The position numbers and the translations under genes were made by a program. From positions 620,001 through 684,000 of the forward strand of contig NZ_JAASRS010000001.1 of assembly GCF_011761475.1 (NCBI RefSeq): a DNA stretch of 64,000 nt. Direction: 5' to 3'. Every line of letters begins with the position of its first letter. The first letter of the stretch is position 1. The stretch comes from Saccharococcus thermophilus. GTDB taxonomy: Bacteria > Bacillota > Bacilli > Bacillales > Anoxybacillaceae. Shown in pieces: positions 1 to 8,242 of the stretch. The notes beneath the pieces were generated by a model that saw only the letters and a program-made list of their open reading frames with translations, was not told where the DNA came from and did no database searches.

Positions 1-153
1 GCCGTTTCTCATATTTGATGTTCCGGCCTGTTCTATTTCGAGGAAATTCTTGATTTCTTCCCGCATGATCAGTTCTAATTTTTCCTTTACAAACTGACGA
101 ATGACACTTTCCAGTTGATTTGCCCAGTCGACATTCGGTATACTTTTAGACAT
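1..153 (-). CDS. IS256-family transposase, N-terminal part only
   Basis: The first 51 codons of a Mutator/IS256-type transposase, identical to the start of the full gene at 426-1592. The start ATG is at 151-153. The frame runs off the window edge, so nothing suggests it is broken; it is simply cut. The product would be the same DDE transposase described for the complete copy. Confidence 0.85.
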   Translation of the reverse strand, partial: MSKSIPNVDWANQLESVIRQFVKEKLELIMREEIKNFLEIEQAGTSNMRNG

Positions 154-259
154 AGGTAGGGTTCTCCTTTCTCTGGAATGTTTGGGTTCAATCAGAGAAT
201 ACCCTACCTTTTTTATTTTGATCTAGTAAAATGCTTTACACAAAATTTTATACATCATC
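1..259 (-). mobile_element. IS256-family element, partial copy cut by the window start
   Basis: This stretch repeats positions 1440-1698 without a difference I could see. It is therefore the transposase-5' end of a second copy of the IS at 266-1698, in the same orientation. It ends at the same terminal bases (catcatc) as the other two copies, which defines the IS left end. Only 6 bp (260-265, cacgcc) separate it from the next copy, so the two lie in direct tandem. The rest of this copy lies outside the window. Confidence 0.9.
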
Positions 260-347
260 CACGCCGGTACCGTCAAGAATTTTGTGTAATATAATGGGGG
301 TAGGGTTTCTCTGAAATGGATTTGGAATGAATAGGGAACTAGTTTCC

Positions 348-385
348 TCCACACAGGAGACTGAATATTCAGTCTCCTGTGTGGA
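348..385. terminator. 38-bp perfect palindrome behind the IS256 transposase
   Basis: Two perfectly complementary arms (CCACACAGGAGACTGAAT and its reverse complement, plus one flanking T-A pair) with no loop bases between them lie just downstream of the transposase stop. Such a dyad can act as a transcription terminator or block read-through in either direction. There is no long T run, so the terminator role is inferred. The same palindrome is present in the copy at 46359-47791. Confidence 0.6.
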
Positions 386-425
386 AAGGGAGAATCCCCC
401 TATTTTGTTTATTTACAGTATTTGG

Positions 426-1592
426 TTAATGATAACGTTCTTCAAACATTCGCTCGAGGGCTTCCTGTGCTTCGGCAAATCCTCGCAACTTTCGCCCTGC
501 CCATTTCTCATTAAAATCTTGAATGGTCAAATATACGATTTTTTCAGCGGCTTCTAAACTATTCAAACTGTTCATCGGCTTTAGACGTTTCCGAATCTCC
601 TTGATCGTTCGTTCAATGGCATTCGTCGTGTAAATCACACTTCGAATACTGCTTGGATAATCCATAAATGTAAGGAGGACATCCAACTCATTGGCCCAAG
701 ATTGAACTTCTCTCGGATACTTGCTTGACCATTTCGACTCAAACTGTTGAAACATCTGTAACGCCATCTCCTTATTCGGCGCGCGATAAATCAGCCTGAG
801 ATCCTCGGCCACTTCAAATTGGTCTTTTTTCCGAACACGATGGAGCGTGTTACGGACTTTGTGAACGACACAACGCTGCACATCGGCTTTCGGATAAACC
901 GCCTTAAAGGCTTCCTCCAACCCTGGTAGTCCATCGAATATGCCCAGAAGCACTTCCTTGGCGCCTCTTTGGTAGAGGTGTTGAAGAATTTCCTGCCATA
1001 CATAGGCGCTTTCTTGTCCTCCCACAAAGAAATCAAGAATTTCGCGATATCCTTCTTCGTTCACCCCTAACACCACATAAATGACTTCTTTCTCCACGGT
1101 TTCGCGACGAAGTTTTACGTATAAACCATCCAAATATAAGACGGAATAACGCTTGTGCAGTGGACGAGTGTGCCATTTCTCGATGTCTTCCTTCACGACA
1201 TCGGTAATACGGCTGATCGTCGCAGGAGAATAGGTGCTTCCTAGAATTCGTTCGATAAACTTGCCAATTTCCCGTGTACTCATGCCACTTTGGTACATCC
1301 TAATGATTGCTTCCTCCAGCCAGCCGGTGTGCCGTTGGTAAGGGGCAAACAACTGTGTTTGAAATTCTCCGTTTCGGTCTCTAGGGACCAAAAGACCTTC
1401 AATCCGGCCATATTGCGTATCTAGATTTCGTTGATAGTAGCCGTTTCTCATATTTGATGTTCCGGCCTGTTCTATTTCGAGGAAATTCTTGATTTCTTCC
1501 CGCATGATCAGTTCTAATTTTTCCTTTACAAACTGACGAATGACACTTTCCAGTTGATTTGCCCAGTCGACATTCGGTATACTTTTAGACAT
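426..1592 (-). CDS. IS256-family (Mutator-type) transposase
   Basis: A 388-residue DDE transposase. The likely catalytic residues are D155 (in YLDGLYVKLRR), D220 (in GIFDGLPGLEE) and E327 (in TTNAIERTIKEIRKR). A C241/H244 pair follows the second Asp as in the family. The length is typical for IS256 transposases. The start ATG is preceded by a GGAGAACCC-type ribosome site. The protein is identical to that of the copy at 46465-47631, which suggests recent movement. It would cut and join the IS ends through a circular intermediate, as described for IS256. Confidence 0.96.
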   Translation of the reverse strand: MSKSIPNVDWANQLESVIRQFVKEKLELIMREEIKNFLEIEQAGTSNMRNGYYQRNLDTQYGRIEGLLVPRDRNGEFQTQLFAPYQRHTGWLEEAIIRMYQSGMSTREIGKFIERILGSTYSPATISRITDVVKEDIEKWHTRPLHKRYSVLYLDGLYVKLRRETVEKEVIYVVLGVNEEGYREILDFFVGGQESAYVWQEILQHLYQRGAKEVLLGIFDGLPGLEEAFKAVYPKADVQRCVVHKVRNTLHRVRKKDQFEVAEDLRLIYRAPNKEMALQMFQQFESKWSSKYPREVQSWANELDVLLTFMDYPSSIRSVIYTTNAIERTIKEIRKRLKPMNSLNSLEAAEKIVYLTIQDFNEKWAGRKLRGFAEAQEALERMFEERYH

Positions 1593-1698
1593 AGGTAGGG
1601 TTCTCCTTTCTCTGGAATGTTTGGGTTCAATCAGAGAATACCCTACCTTTTTTATTTTGATCTAGTAAAATGCTTTACACAAAATTTTATACATCATC

Positions 1699-1985
1699 GT
1701 CACGCCTCCTTATTTTGTTGTTATATAAAACCAGTATAGTATTTCTTTTCAGTGTTATTCAGCGAACGACTACTTAGTAGGGACGATAAATCCGTATTTT
1801 TGAAAGAACGCTGCCGCTTTGTTGGAATACAAGTAGGCCACCAATTAATCATTGATTATACCCTATTTTTCCGGCTTTCGCCCTTTTTTTGATATTTTCT
1901 GAAAAAGGAAATAAAATGTCGCTTCCTCGTGATATAATAATAATAAGATCATTCGTGATAATGCACAAGAAAGGAGGGAAAAGAT
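1699..1985. promoter_or_regulatory. Intergenic region with candidate extended -10 promoter for kapD
   Basis: This 287-bp gap between the IS and kapD has no gene. It contains TGATATAAT at 1930-1938, an extended -10 element about 50 bp before kapD, but no good -35 at the right distance. A strong ribosome site (AAAGGAGGG) follows at 1970-1979. The IS sits well upstream of the promoter-like site, so kapD may keep its own promoter. Confidence 0.45.
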
Positions 1986-2609
1986 ATGTCGACCGCACAA
2001 CAATATTTGTTCCTTGATTTTGAATTTACGATGCCGGAGACGAAAACGGAGCCGCATGGGTTTCTTCCGGAAATTATTGAAGTCGGTCTTGTCGCGGTGA
2101 TCAATGACGAAGTATGCGACCAGTTTTCGGCATATGTGAAACCGCTGCGCTTCCCGCTGCTTACAGATCGGTGCAAATCTTTTTTAAAGATCACACAAGA
2201 ACAAATCGATCAAGGAATCAGCTTTTACGAACTCGTGACGCTGCTAAACAAATATGATCGGACGCGGCCAAGCACGGTAGTGACATGGGGCAGTATGGAT
2301 ATGAAAGTATTGCGGGAAAATTGCATGTCGGCGAATGTGCCGTTCCCATTTAGCGGGGAACATCGCGATTTGGCAATGGAATATAAACGGTTTTTCGGCA
2401 ATAAAAATCAGACCGGATTGCGAAAGGCGATACAGGAGTATGGAAATGAAGGAGTCGGAAAAGCCCATTGTGCATTGGATGATGCGTTCACTACCTATAA
2501 TATCTTCCGGTTAGTGGAAAATGATAAAAAATATTTGACGAAAACAAAGCCACCGACGCTTGGAGAACGGATTGATTTTACCCAGCTAAGGAAAAAGTTT
2601 GCCCTTTAA
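1986..2609 (+). CDS. kapD: 3'-5' exonuclease KapD, inhibitor of the KinA pathway
   Basis: A 207-residue DnaQ-fold (DEDD) exonuclease: the ExoI motif LDFEF gives D11 and E13, an internal WGSMDMKVL fits ExoII, and AHCALDDA near the C-terminus fits ExoIII. Length and sequence match B. subtilis KapD, which in that species represses the KinA branch of sporulation entry. In B. subtilis it lies behind kinB-kapB; here neither is in view, because an IS element lies directly upstream. A terminator follows, so it appears to be a single-gene unit. Confidence 0.88.
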   Translation: MSTAQQYLFLDFEFTMPETKTEPHGFLPEIIEVGLVAVINDEVCDQFSAYVKPLRFPLLTDRCKSFLKITQEQIDQGISFYELVTLLNKYDRTRPSTVVTWGSMDMKVLRENCMSANVPFPFSGEHRDLAMEYKRFFGNKNQTGLRKAIQEYGNEGVGKAHCALDDAFTTYNIFRLVENDKKYLTKTKPPTLGERIDFTQLRKKFAL

Positions 2610-2610
2610 C

Positions 2611-2635
2611 AGCCGCACGGATAGCGGCTTTTTTC
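2611..2635 (+). terminator. Rho-independent terminator after kapD
   Basis: AGCCGC and GCGGCT pair around a 7-base loop and are followed directly by TTTTTTC. Confidence 0.8.
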
Positions 2636-2690
2636 TTTTGCTTATGCTATAATAACAATAAGACATTTTCTTGCGAAAGGTTGTTGAACG

Positions 2691-2900
2691 ATGATTCTAC
2701 CAAATATATTAAACTTATTTTTATACTTTCCGGAAGATAAACGCGAATATATTCCTGCCGCTATTTCATTCACTATTTTCTTTATTGCGGCGATTTTAAC
2801 GATGCGGGCGATCATAAAGATTTCCAAACATCAGGAAAAAGAGGCAAAGAAATTAGAAGAGCAGTTGAAGAGAAAAAATGTCATCCACGATGAAAAATAA
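2691..2900 (+). CDS. Small single-span membrane protein, function unknown
   Basis: A 69-residue product I do not recognise. Residues about 22-42 form one hydrophobic span (AAISFTIFFIAAILTM), followed by a highly charged Lys/Glu-rich tail that could form a short coiled coil in the cytoplasm. The ATG has a reasonable ribosome site (GAAAGG). A TATAAT lies at about 2648. It stands alone between kapD and the SodC-like lipoprotein, with no terminator between it and the latter. Confidence 0.7.
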   Translation: MILPNILNLFLYFPEDKREYIPAAISFTIFFIAAILTMRAIIKISKHQEKEAKKLEEQLKRKNVIHDEK

Positions 2901-2963
2901 AATGTTTAATATGCCCCCCTTTGGCAATACTAATAGATAAAAACGTATTGCTGGAGGGATTTT

Positions 2964-3485
2964 GTGTTTCAACGGGCAAGTTGGTTGTTAGCGGTGATGC
3001 TTTTATTCATTGCGGGCTGTCAAAATGAACATGCTACTAATTTAAAAGTCCATATGATTAATAGTGATGGTGATTCTGTCGGTACCATCCAATTAGTGGA
3101 ACAGGCAAAAGGAGTCAAATTGAAGCTTGATTTGGAAGGGCTCCCTCCTGGAGAACATGCGATTCATATTCATGAAAAAGGAATTTGCAAAAAACCGGAC
3201 TTTCAGTCAGCCGGGGATCACTATAATCCGGACGGAAAAAAACATGGATTGCTCCATCCGGAAGGAGCGCATGCCGGTGATCTGCCTAATATTATTGTCA
3301 AAGATGACGGGACGGTTCACGCCGAATTGACGGCGCCGAATGTGACGTTAAAAGAAGGACAGAAAGGATCGTTATTGACAAAAGACGGGACGGCGATTGT
3401 CATTCATGCAGGAAAAGACGATGGAATGACACAGCCGGCTGGAGATGCTGGTGGACGAATTGCTTGTGGTGAAATTAAAAAATAG
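2964..3485 (+). CDS. sodC: Cu/Zn superoxide dismutase-like lipoprotein
   Basis: 173 residues, GTG start with GGAGGG upstream. An N-terminal signal ends in the lipobox LFIAGC, so it is probably an extracytoplasmic lipoprotein. The SodC domain shows HIHEKGIC (two copper His), GDHYNP (bridging His), KHG and HAGD (zinc His and Asp), IVIHAGKDD (last copper His), and a closing [10 protein letters not shown] with the disulphide Cys. All expected metal ligands seem present, unlike the B. subtilis homologue YojM, which is reported to lack copper ligands. It would dismutate superoxide outside the membrane. A strong terminator follows. Confidence 0.85.
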   Translation: MFQRASWLLAVMLLFIAGCQNEHATNLKVHMINSDGDSVGTIQLVEQAKGVKLKLDLEGLPPGEHAIHIHEKGICKKPDFQSAGDHYNPDGKKHGLLHPEGAHAGDLPNIIVKDDGTVHAELTAPNVTLKEGQKGSLLTKDGTAIVIHAGKDDGMTQPAGDAGGRIACGEIKK

Positions 3486-3488
3486 AAG

Positions 3489-3530
3489 AAGGCTCTTGCC
3501 GGTGAAACGGGAAGAGCCTTTTCTTTTTTT
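3489..3530. terminator. Terminator after the SodC-like gene
   Basis: AAGGCTCTT pairs with AAGAGCCTT, with an inner CCG/CGG, followed by TTCTTTTTTTT. A run of A before the stem means it could also serve the convergent patB gene weakly. Confidence 0.8.
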
Positions 3531-3605
3531 TGTGAAACTTTTGAAGTTTCGCATCGTCTGTCACGATTTGTTACCGTTTTTGCATGGTTGTGACATTGCC
3601 AAAGA

Positions 3606-4766
3606 TTATTGCAATGCTGCTGATAGACGATCAAGCGCCTCTTCCAACGTCTTTCGCGGGCAGGCGACATTCATGCGTATAAACCCTTTTCCTTCTTCGC
3701 CGAATTTGCTTCCAAACTCTACAGCGATTTTCCCTTTTTCTAAAAGAAGTGTCTTGAGCTGCTTCTCTGTCATACCAAGCTGCCGGCAGTCGATCCAAAC
3801 AAGATATGTTGCTTCCGGACGGATGACACGGAGAGCTGGTAAATGTGTCTGTATGTAAGAGCATACGTAATCAGTATTCTCTTGCAAATATGTTAGCAGT
3901 GCATCCAGCCATTCTTCTCCATAGCGGTAGGCTGCTTCCGTGCCGACGACGGCGAACGTGTTCAGGGTAAAAAATCCTTGCCGCTGCTGGATTTTTCGGA
4001 ATTGCCGCCGCAGTGATTCGTTTGCAATGATCGCCGCCGCTGCTTGAAGACCGGCAAGGTTAAACGTTTTCGTTGGCGCTATGCATGTGACGCTTCTTTC
4101 GGCAAATTCGGGACAGATGGAGGCAAACGGCACGTGCCGGTTCGGTGGGAAAGTGAGATCGGCATGGATTTCATCGGAGATGAGGATCACATCGTGTTCT
4201 AGGCATAGCTGGCCGATTTTTTCTAATTCTTCCTTTGTCCATACCCGCCCTCCAGGATTATGAGGGCTACATAGAAGCAACAATTTTGCGCCTTGAATCT
4301 TTTTTGTAAAATCGTCCCAATCGATTTCATATCGCGTTTCCTTGAGCTGCAGCGGGCTGGTGACGAGCGTGCGGCGATGCTGGCGAACAAGCTGAAATAG
4401 CGGTGGATAAACGGGAGTAAACACGACAACGCGATCCCCCTCCTCTGAAAATGCCTCAATCGCCGTCGCAATTGCGGGCACGACGCCGGTTGAAAAAACG
4501 AACCATGACCGGTCCATATCCCATTGATGCCGCGCTTTTAGCCAATGTTGCATCGCCTCTTTTAACGAATCAGGAATGACAGTATAGCCAAAAATGCCGT
4601 GCTGGATCCGTTTGTGCAAGGCCTCGATCACCGCGGGCGGAGCCGGAAAGTCCATATCGGCCACCCACATTGGCAATACGTCTTTGACGCCAAAAACTCG
4701 CTCTGTATCATCCCATTTTACCGAAAAGGTATGGCGGCGGTTGATGACATCGTCAAACCGATACAT
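3606..4766 (-). CDS. patB: PatB/MalY-family PLP C-S lyase (cystathionine beta-lyase type)
   Basis: 386 residues, fold type I aminotransferase class I/II. The PLP lysine is K233 in APTKTFNLAG. N-terminal DVLPMWVADMDF and central SPHNPGGRVW are typical of the MalY/PatB group, which splits C-S bonds of cystathionine or cysteine conjugates. In B. subtilis patB lies in the same neighbourhood as yugE and yugF, as here. It is divergent from yugE, with an 84-bp gap holding promoter-like sequence. Confidence 0.85.
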   Translation of the reverse strand: MYRFDDVINRRHTFSVKWDDTERVFGVKDVLPMWVADMDFPAPPAVIEALHKRIQHGIFGYTVIPDSLKEAMQHWLKARHQWDMDRSWFVFSTGVVPAIATAIEAFSEEGDRVVVFTPVYPPLFQLVRQHRRTLVTSPLQLKETRYEIDWDDFTKKIQGAKLLLLCSPHNPGGRVWTKEELEKIGQLCLEHDVILISDEIHADLTFPPNRHVPFASICPEFAERSVTCIAPTKTFNLAGLQAAAAIIANESLRRQFRKIQQRQGFFTLNTFAVVGTEAAYRYGEEWLDALLTYLQENTDYVCSYIQTHLPALRVIRPEATYLVWIDCRQLGMTEKQLKTLLLEKGKIAVEFGSKFGEEGKGFIRMNVACPRKTLEEALDRLSAALQ

Positions 4767-4789
4767 AAAAATACCCTCTCCCTTCTTTT

Positions 4790-4818
4790 TTGACAGATTA
4801 TCGCTTATAATTTTTATA
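4790..4818 (+). promoter_or_regulatory. Candidate promoter for yugE
   Basis: A perfect TTGACA at 4790-4795 is followed at 17-19 bp by TTTATA/TTATAT-like sequence. A better TATAAT at 4806-4811 lies too close (10 bp) to use with this -35, so the pairing is uncertain. Confidence 0.35.
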
Positions 4819-4850
4819 TGCTAACCATTTTGCTGAAAGGTGACAGGCAT

Positions 4851-5117
4851 ATGATGGATGCGCAACAATTAAACCGGTTATTGCTACATACCATTCAAGC
4901 ATGGGACCCTCTAGGTTACGGCCGCGATGCCTATGAAACCGAAGCGATCGATGTATTGCAGGCGGTTTACGACCATGATGATGCAAAAACGCTTGCCGAA
5001 AAAATCCAAGCTATTTATGAATTCGCTTTTGAAGAAGTAATCCCTTTACGCGAATGTGTAAAAATGGCGAACCGACTGTTAGCGATGAAGCAGTCTGCTT
5101 CATGCTCCTTGCCGTAA
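4851..5117 (+). CDS. yugE: YugE family protein (DUF1871)
   Basis: 88 residues, starting at the ATG 8 bp behind AAAGGTGA; a second ATG follows directly. The protein is acidic and all-helical in appearance and matches the YugE family by position and sequence. Its function is not known. It converges on yugF, whose stop is only about 12 bp away. Confidence 0.75.
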   Translation: MMDAQQLNRLLLHTIQAWDPLGYGRDAYETEAIDVLQAVYDHDDAKTLAEKIQAIYEFAFEEVIPLRECVKMANRLLAMKQSASCSLP

Positions 5118-5128
5118 TAGGAGGCTGG

Positions 5129-5956
5129 TTAGCGAATAAAATCAGTGATTTCCCGGTATACATCATGCGGTCTTTCCTCCGGCAGCAGATGACCGGTATG
5201 TGGAAAGGTGACTAAGGCGGAATTAGTCAGGTCTTCATGGAGCCGTTTGCCGATATCTACCGGAACGATCCGATCGTTTTCTCCCCATAAAAGCAAGGTG
5301 CGCGTTTCGATACGCTGCAATTCGTGGGCTTGTAAATCTCCCTCGCGGTAGCGGATAAAGCGTGTCAACGCTTTAAACATTTGCGGGTGGTAAAACGGTT
5401 GTTCATAGCCTTTACACATTTCGTTGTCGATGAGCGAATAATCATAGATAGCTTGACGTAGATTTGCTTCAACACCTTGCTTGTAAAAATAATGTTTTAC
5501 ATAGGCATGAAAATAGGGGAGGTAAGTAGAAAGCGTCAGCGACCGTTTGACCCGTCCTAAATATCCGGAGCTCGCAAGCAAAATCATTTCTCGTACGAGC
5601 TGCGGCTGCATGCGTGCGATATACAAGCAAATTTGCCCGCCCATCGAGTGACCGACAAGTGTGCATGTTGGAATATGCAAATGCTGCAGTAAATCAATGA
5701 CAAGCTGCGCCAGATTTCGATATGTATAGCGGAATGTCGTCGATTTTTCACTGTTTCCAAATGGCGGCAAATCGACAGTAATCACGGAAAAATCGTTGGC
5801 AAGCAACGGAATAAGCCGCCGATAGCTGAACGAAGAGGAAAGAAACCCGTGCAGCAGTACCAATACCGGTCGTTTTTTCTCCCAATTGTATGTTTCATAA
5901 TAAACGCGAATATGATTTAGTTCGATTGTTTGCCCGTTTGTTTCGATCGTGTGCAT
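5129..5956 (-). CDS. yugF: Alpha/beta hydrolase YugF
   Basis: 275 residues with an alpha/beta hydrolase layout: HGF oxyanion motif near residue 36, nucleophile elbow VGHSMGG with S104, acid residue in GENDR, and catalytic His in HTGHLLPEERP. The length agrees with B. subtilis YugF. The substrate is unknown. It is transcribed away from alaR, with about 100 bp between the two starts. Confidence 0.82.
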   Translation of the reverse strand: MHTIETNGQTIELNHIRVYYETYNWEKKRPVLVLLHGFLSSSFSYRRLIPLLANDFSVITVDLPPFGNSEKSTTFRYTYRNLAQLVIDLLQHLHIPTCTLVGHSMGGQICLYIARMQPQLVREMILLASSGYLGRVKRSLTLSTYLPYFHAYVKHYFYKQGVEANLRQAIYDYSLIDNEMCKGYEQPFYHPQMFKALTRFIRYREGDLQAHELQRIETRTLLLWGENDRIVPVDIGKRLHEDLTNSALVTFPHTGHLLPEERPHDVYREITDFIR

Positions 5957-6053
5957 CCTTCTTCACCTCTTACTATTTAATTTTAGTTTTTATCATTTTT
6001 TTCATGCAAATGGAGCGAATGTATGCGAAAATAGTTGTTGGGGGGAGATCAAC

Positions 6054-6554
6054 ATGAAACTAAGTGAAAAAGAGGTTGAAATTATCGAAATATTGGAAAA
6101 AGATGCGCGCATTCCAATGGAGACACTAGCGAAAATGGTGGAGCTGACGGTCGAAGAAACAGAGGCGATTGTGAAAAAGCTCGAAGAAACAAAAGTGATT
6201 GTCCAATATGCCGCGCTTGTCGATTGGCGGAAAGTCGACGGTCATGAGGGAGTCACGGCGATGATTGATGTGAAAGTGACGCCAAAGCGCGGAGTTGGGT
6301 TTGATGAGGTGGCAGAGCGCATTTATCGTTTTCCGGAAGTAAAATCCGTTTATTTAATGTCGGGGGCTTATGACTTATCTGTAGTCATTGAAGGGCGTTC
6401 GATGTCTGAAGTGGCGCAATTCGTTTCCGAGAAATTATCGACGCTTGATTCGGTGATTTCTACGACGACGCATTTTATTTTGAAAAAATATAAACATGAC
6501 GGCACCGTATTTGACCAAGGAGATCAAGATCGCCGCATCGTGGTGGCGCCATGA
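6054..6554 (+). CDS. alaR: Lrp/AsnC-family regulator AlaR
   Basis: 166 residues: an N-terminal winged helix-turn-helix (KLSEKEVEIIEILEKDAR) and a C-terminal RAM ligand-binding domain containing SVYLMSGAYDLSVVIEG. The ATG follows GGGGGGAG by 8 bp. Its stop codon overlaps the start of alaT (ATGA), so the two are translationally coupled. In B. subtilis AlaR activates alaT for alanine synthesis. Confidence 0.88.
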   Translation: MKLSEKEVEIIEILEKDARIPMETLAKMVELTVEETEAIVKKLEETKVIVQYAALVDWRKVDGHEGVTAMIDVKVTPKRGVGFDEVAERIYRFPEVKSVYLMSGAYDLSVVIEGRSMSEVAQFVSEKLSTLDSVISTTTHFILKKYKHDGTVFDQGDQDRRIVVAP

Positions 6555-7723
6555 AACAGCAAGTGAAAAAGTCATACGTGTCGGAAACGGTTGCTCGCTT
6601 AAAGCCATCGGGAATTCGCCGCTTTTTTGACCTTGCTTCCAGCATGGAAGGAGTAATCTCGCTCGGCGTAGGCGAGCCGGATTTTGTCACCTCCTGGAAC
6701 ATCCGGGAAGCAAGCATTTTGTCGCTCGAACAAGGATATACGTCCTACACGGCAAACGCCGGTTTGCTGGAGCTTCGCCAAGAAATTGCCGCTTATTTAA
6801 TGCGCAAATTTCGTGTTGAGTATAATCCGGAAACAGAGATTTTGGTGACGGTCGGAGCCAGCGAAGCGCTTGATTTGGCCATGCGGGCGATTATCAATCC
6901 AGGCGATGAAGTGATTGTGGTACAGCCTAGCTTTGTTGCATACGAACCGCTTGTGACGCTCGCCGGAGGAACGCCGGTTTTAGTAGAAACGCATGGCGAT
7001 GACCATTTTAAACTACGGCCGGAACACATCGAGCAAGTCATTACCGAGCGCACAAAAGCGCTTATCATCTGCTCGCCAAACAACCCAACAGGCACCGTGT
7101 TGCAAAAAGAAGAGCTAGAAGCCATTGGGCGCATCGTAAAAAAATATGATTTGCTTGTCGTTGCCGATGAAATTTATGCGGAACTTACATATGACGATGA
7201 GTATACAAGTGTCGCTGCTGTCGACGGCATGTGGGAGCGAACGATTTTGATTTCCGGCTTTTCCAAAGGATTTGCCATGACCGGATGGCGGCTCGGGTTC
7301 GCCGCGGCGCCGAAAGAAATTTTGCAGGCAATGTTAAAGATTCATCAATATGCGATGATGTGTGCGCCGACGATGGTGCAATACGGCGCGTTAGAAGCGT
7401 TGCGCAGTGGCGAGCAAGATGTCGAATATATGAGAAAAAGTTACCGGCGGCGCCGCAATTATTTTGTCCAATCGCTAAATGAAATCGGCCTTCACTGCCA
7501 TATGCCGGGCGGCGCGTTTTACGCGTTTCCGTCGATTCAATCTACCGGTTTAACGTCGGAACAATTTGCCGAAAGATTATTGATTGAAGAAAAAGTAGCA
7601 GTCGTTCCGGGCAGTGTATTTGGCTCAAGCGGGGAGGGGTATATCCGCTGTTCTTATGCGTCTTCCCTCGAACAGCTGCAAGAAGCGATCAAACGAATGA
7701 AACGTTTTTTAGAGCGGTTGTAG
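6551..7723 (+). CDS. alaT: PLP-dependent aminotransferase AlaT
   Basis: 390 residues, class I/II aminotransferase. The PLP lysine is K239 in ISGFSKGFAMTGWRLGF, the Asn motif is CSPNNPTGTV and the Asp motif VADEIYAEL. It overlaps alaR by 4 bp. The B. subtilis orthologue makes alanine from pyruvate using an amino donor. A very strong terminator closes the two-gene operon. Confidence 0.88.
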   Translation: MKQQVKKSYVSETVARLKPSGIRRFFDLASSMEGVISLGVGEPDFVTSWNIREASILSLEQGYTSYTANAGLLELRQEIAAYLMRKFRVEYNPETEILVTVGASEALDLAMRAIINPGDEVIVVQPSFVAYEPLVTLAGGTPVLVETHGDDHFKLRPEHIEQVITERTKALIICSPNNPTGTVLQKEELEAIGRIVKKYDLLVVADEIYAELTYDDEYTSVAAVDGMWERTILISGFSKGFAMTGWRLGFAAAPKEILQAMLKIHQYAMMCAPTMVQYGALEALRSGEQDVEYMRKSYRRRRNYFVQSLNEIGLHCHMPGGAFYAFPSIQSTGLTSEQFAERLLIEEKVAVVPGSVFGSSGEGYIRCSYASSLEQLQEAIKRMKRFLERL

Positions 7724-7728
7724 TTTCC

Positions 7729-7772
7729 ATGTTCTGCTATCCCATCAGCGGGATAGCAGAACATATTTTTTT
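7729..7772 (+). terminator. Strong terminator after alaRT
   Basis: A perfect 15-bp stem (ATGTTCTGCTATCCC with its complement), a 6-base loop and a run of seven T. Confidence 0.92.
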
Positions 7773-7800
7773 GGGATTCATAAAAAATTTATGTTATAAT
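7771..7800 (+). promoter_or_regulatory. SigA-type promoter of yugI
   Basis: TTGGGA, 18 bp, then TATAAT preceded by TG one base upstream (extended -10). It lies directly behind the alaT terminator. Confidence 0.6.
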
Positions 7801-7838
7801 ACAAAAACACATCAGAAATTAAAATAGGAGTGTTTTGT

Positions 7839-8201
7839 TTGTCCATGATAGAAGCAGGAGATATTGTGAAAGGAAAAGTCACCGGCATTCAGCCGTACGG
7901 CGTTTTTGTCGAACTAGACGAAGGAATGCAAGGGCTTGTTCATATTTCGGAAATTTCCCATGAGTTTGTGAAAAATATTCGTGATTATGTGAAGATCGGT
8001 GAAGAAATAACCGTAAAAGTATTGGCGGTCGATCCGCGAACAAAACGGATCAGCCTATCGATGAAAGCATTAGAAAAACGAAATAAAAAAGAAAAACGTC
8101 ACTTGAAAGTGAAAATGTCATTAAATCCAGGGTTTAACACGTTAAAAGAAAAGCTGCAAGAGTGGATCGAGCAATCAAAAAAAGAAGATTTACTAAAGTA
8201 A
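7839..8201 (+). CDS. yugI: S1 RNA-binding protein YugI (general stress protein 13 family)
   Basis: 120 residues with one S1 domain in the first 70 (GDIVKGKVTGIQPYGVFVELDEG, GLVHISEIS, VLAVDPRTKRISLS), then a basic linker and a conserved C-terminal GFNTLKEKLQEWIEQS. I place the start at TTG 7839, 8 bp after AGGAG; the ATG at 7845 is possible. Family members bind RNA and associate with ribosomes. It stands alone between a promoter and a terminator. Confidence 0.85.
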   Translation: MSMIEAGDIVKGKVTGIQPYGVFVELDEGMQGLVHISEISHEFVKNIRDYVKIGEEITVKVLAVDPRTKRISLSMKALEKRNKKEKRHLKVKMSLNPGFNTLKEKLQEWIEQSKKEDLLK

Positions 8202-8236
8202 AACACCCACCGTTTTTATAGGTGAGTGTTTTACTT
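8198..8236. terminator. Bidirectional terminator between yugI and yuzA
   Basis: GTAAAACACCCACC pairs with GGTGAGTGTTTTAC. It lies between two convergent genes and has A and T tracts within its outer stem. Confidence 0.75.
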
Positions 8237-8242
8237 TACGGT

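Larger units (their letters stand above)
266..1698 (-). mobile_element. IS256-family insertion sequence, complete, 1433 bp
   Basis: The boundaries come from comparing three copies in the window (this one, the partial one at 1-259, and 46359-47791): identity stops at the same bases in each. The ends are imperfect inverted repeats of about 24 bp sharing the core ATTTTGTGTAA, starting GGTACC at the transposase-3' side and GATGATG at the 5' side. The element holds one transposase gene on the minus strand and a long palindrome behind it. The 8 bases after it are GTCACGCC; on the other side only CACGCC is left before the neighbouring copy, so a full 8-bp target duplication is not present. Confidence 0.93.
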
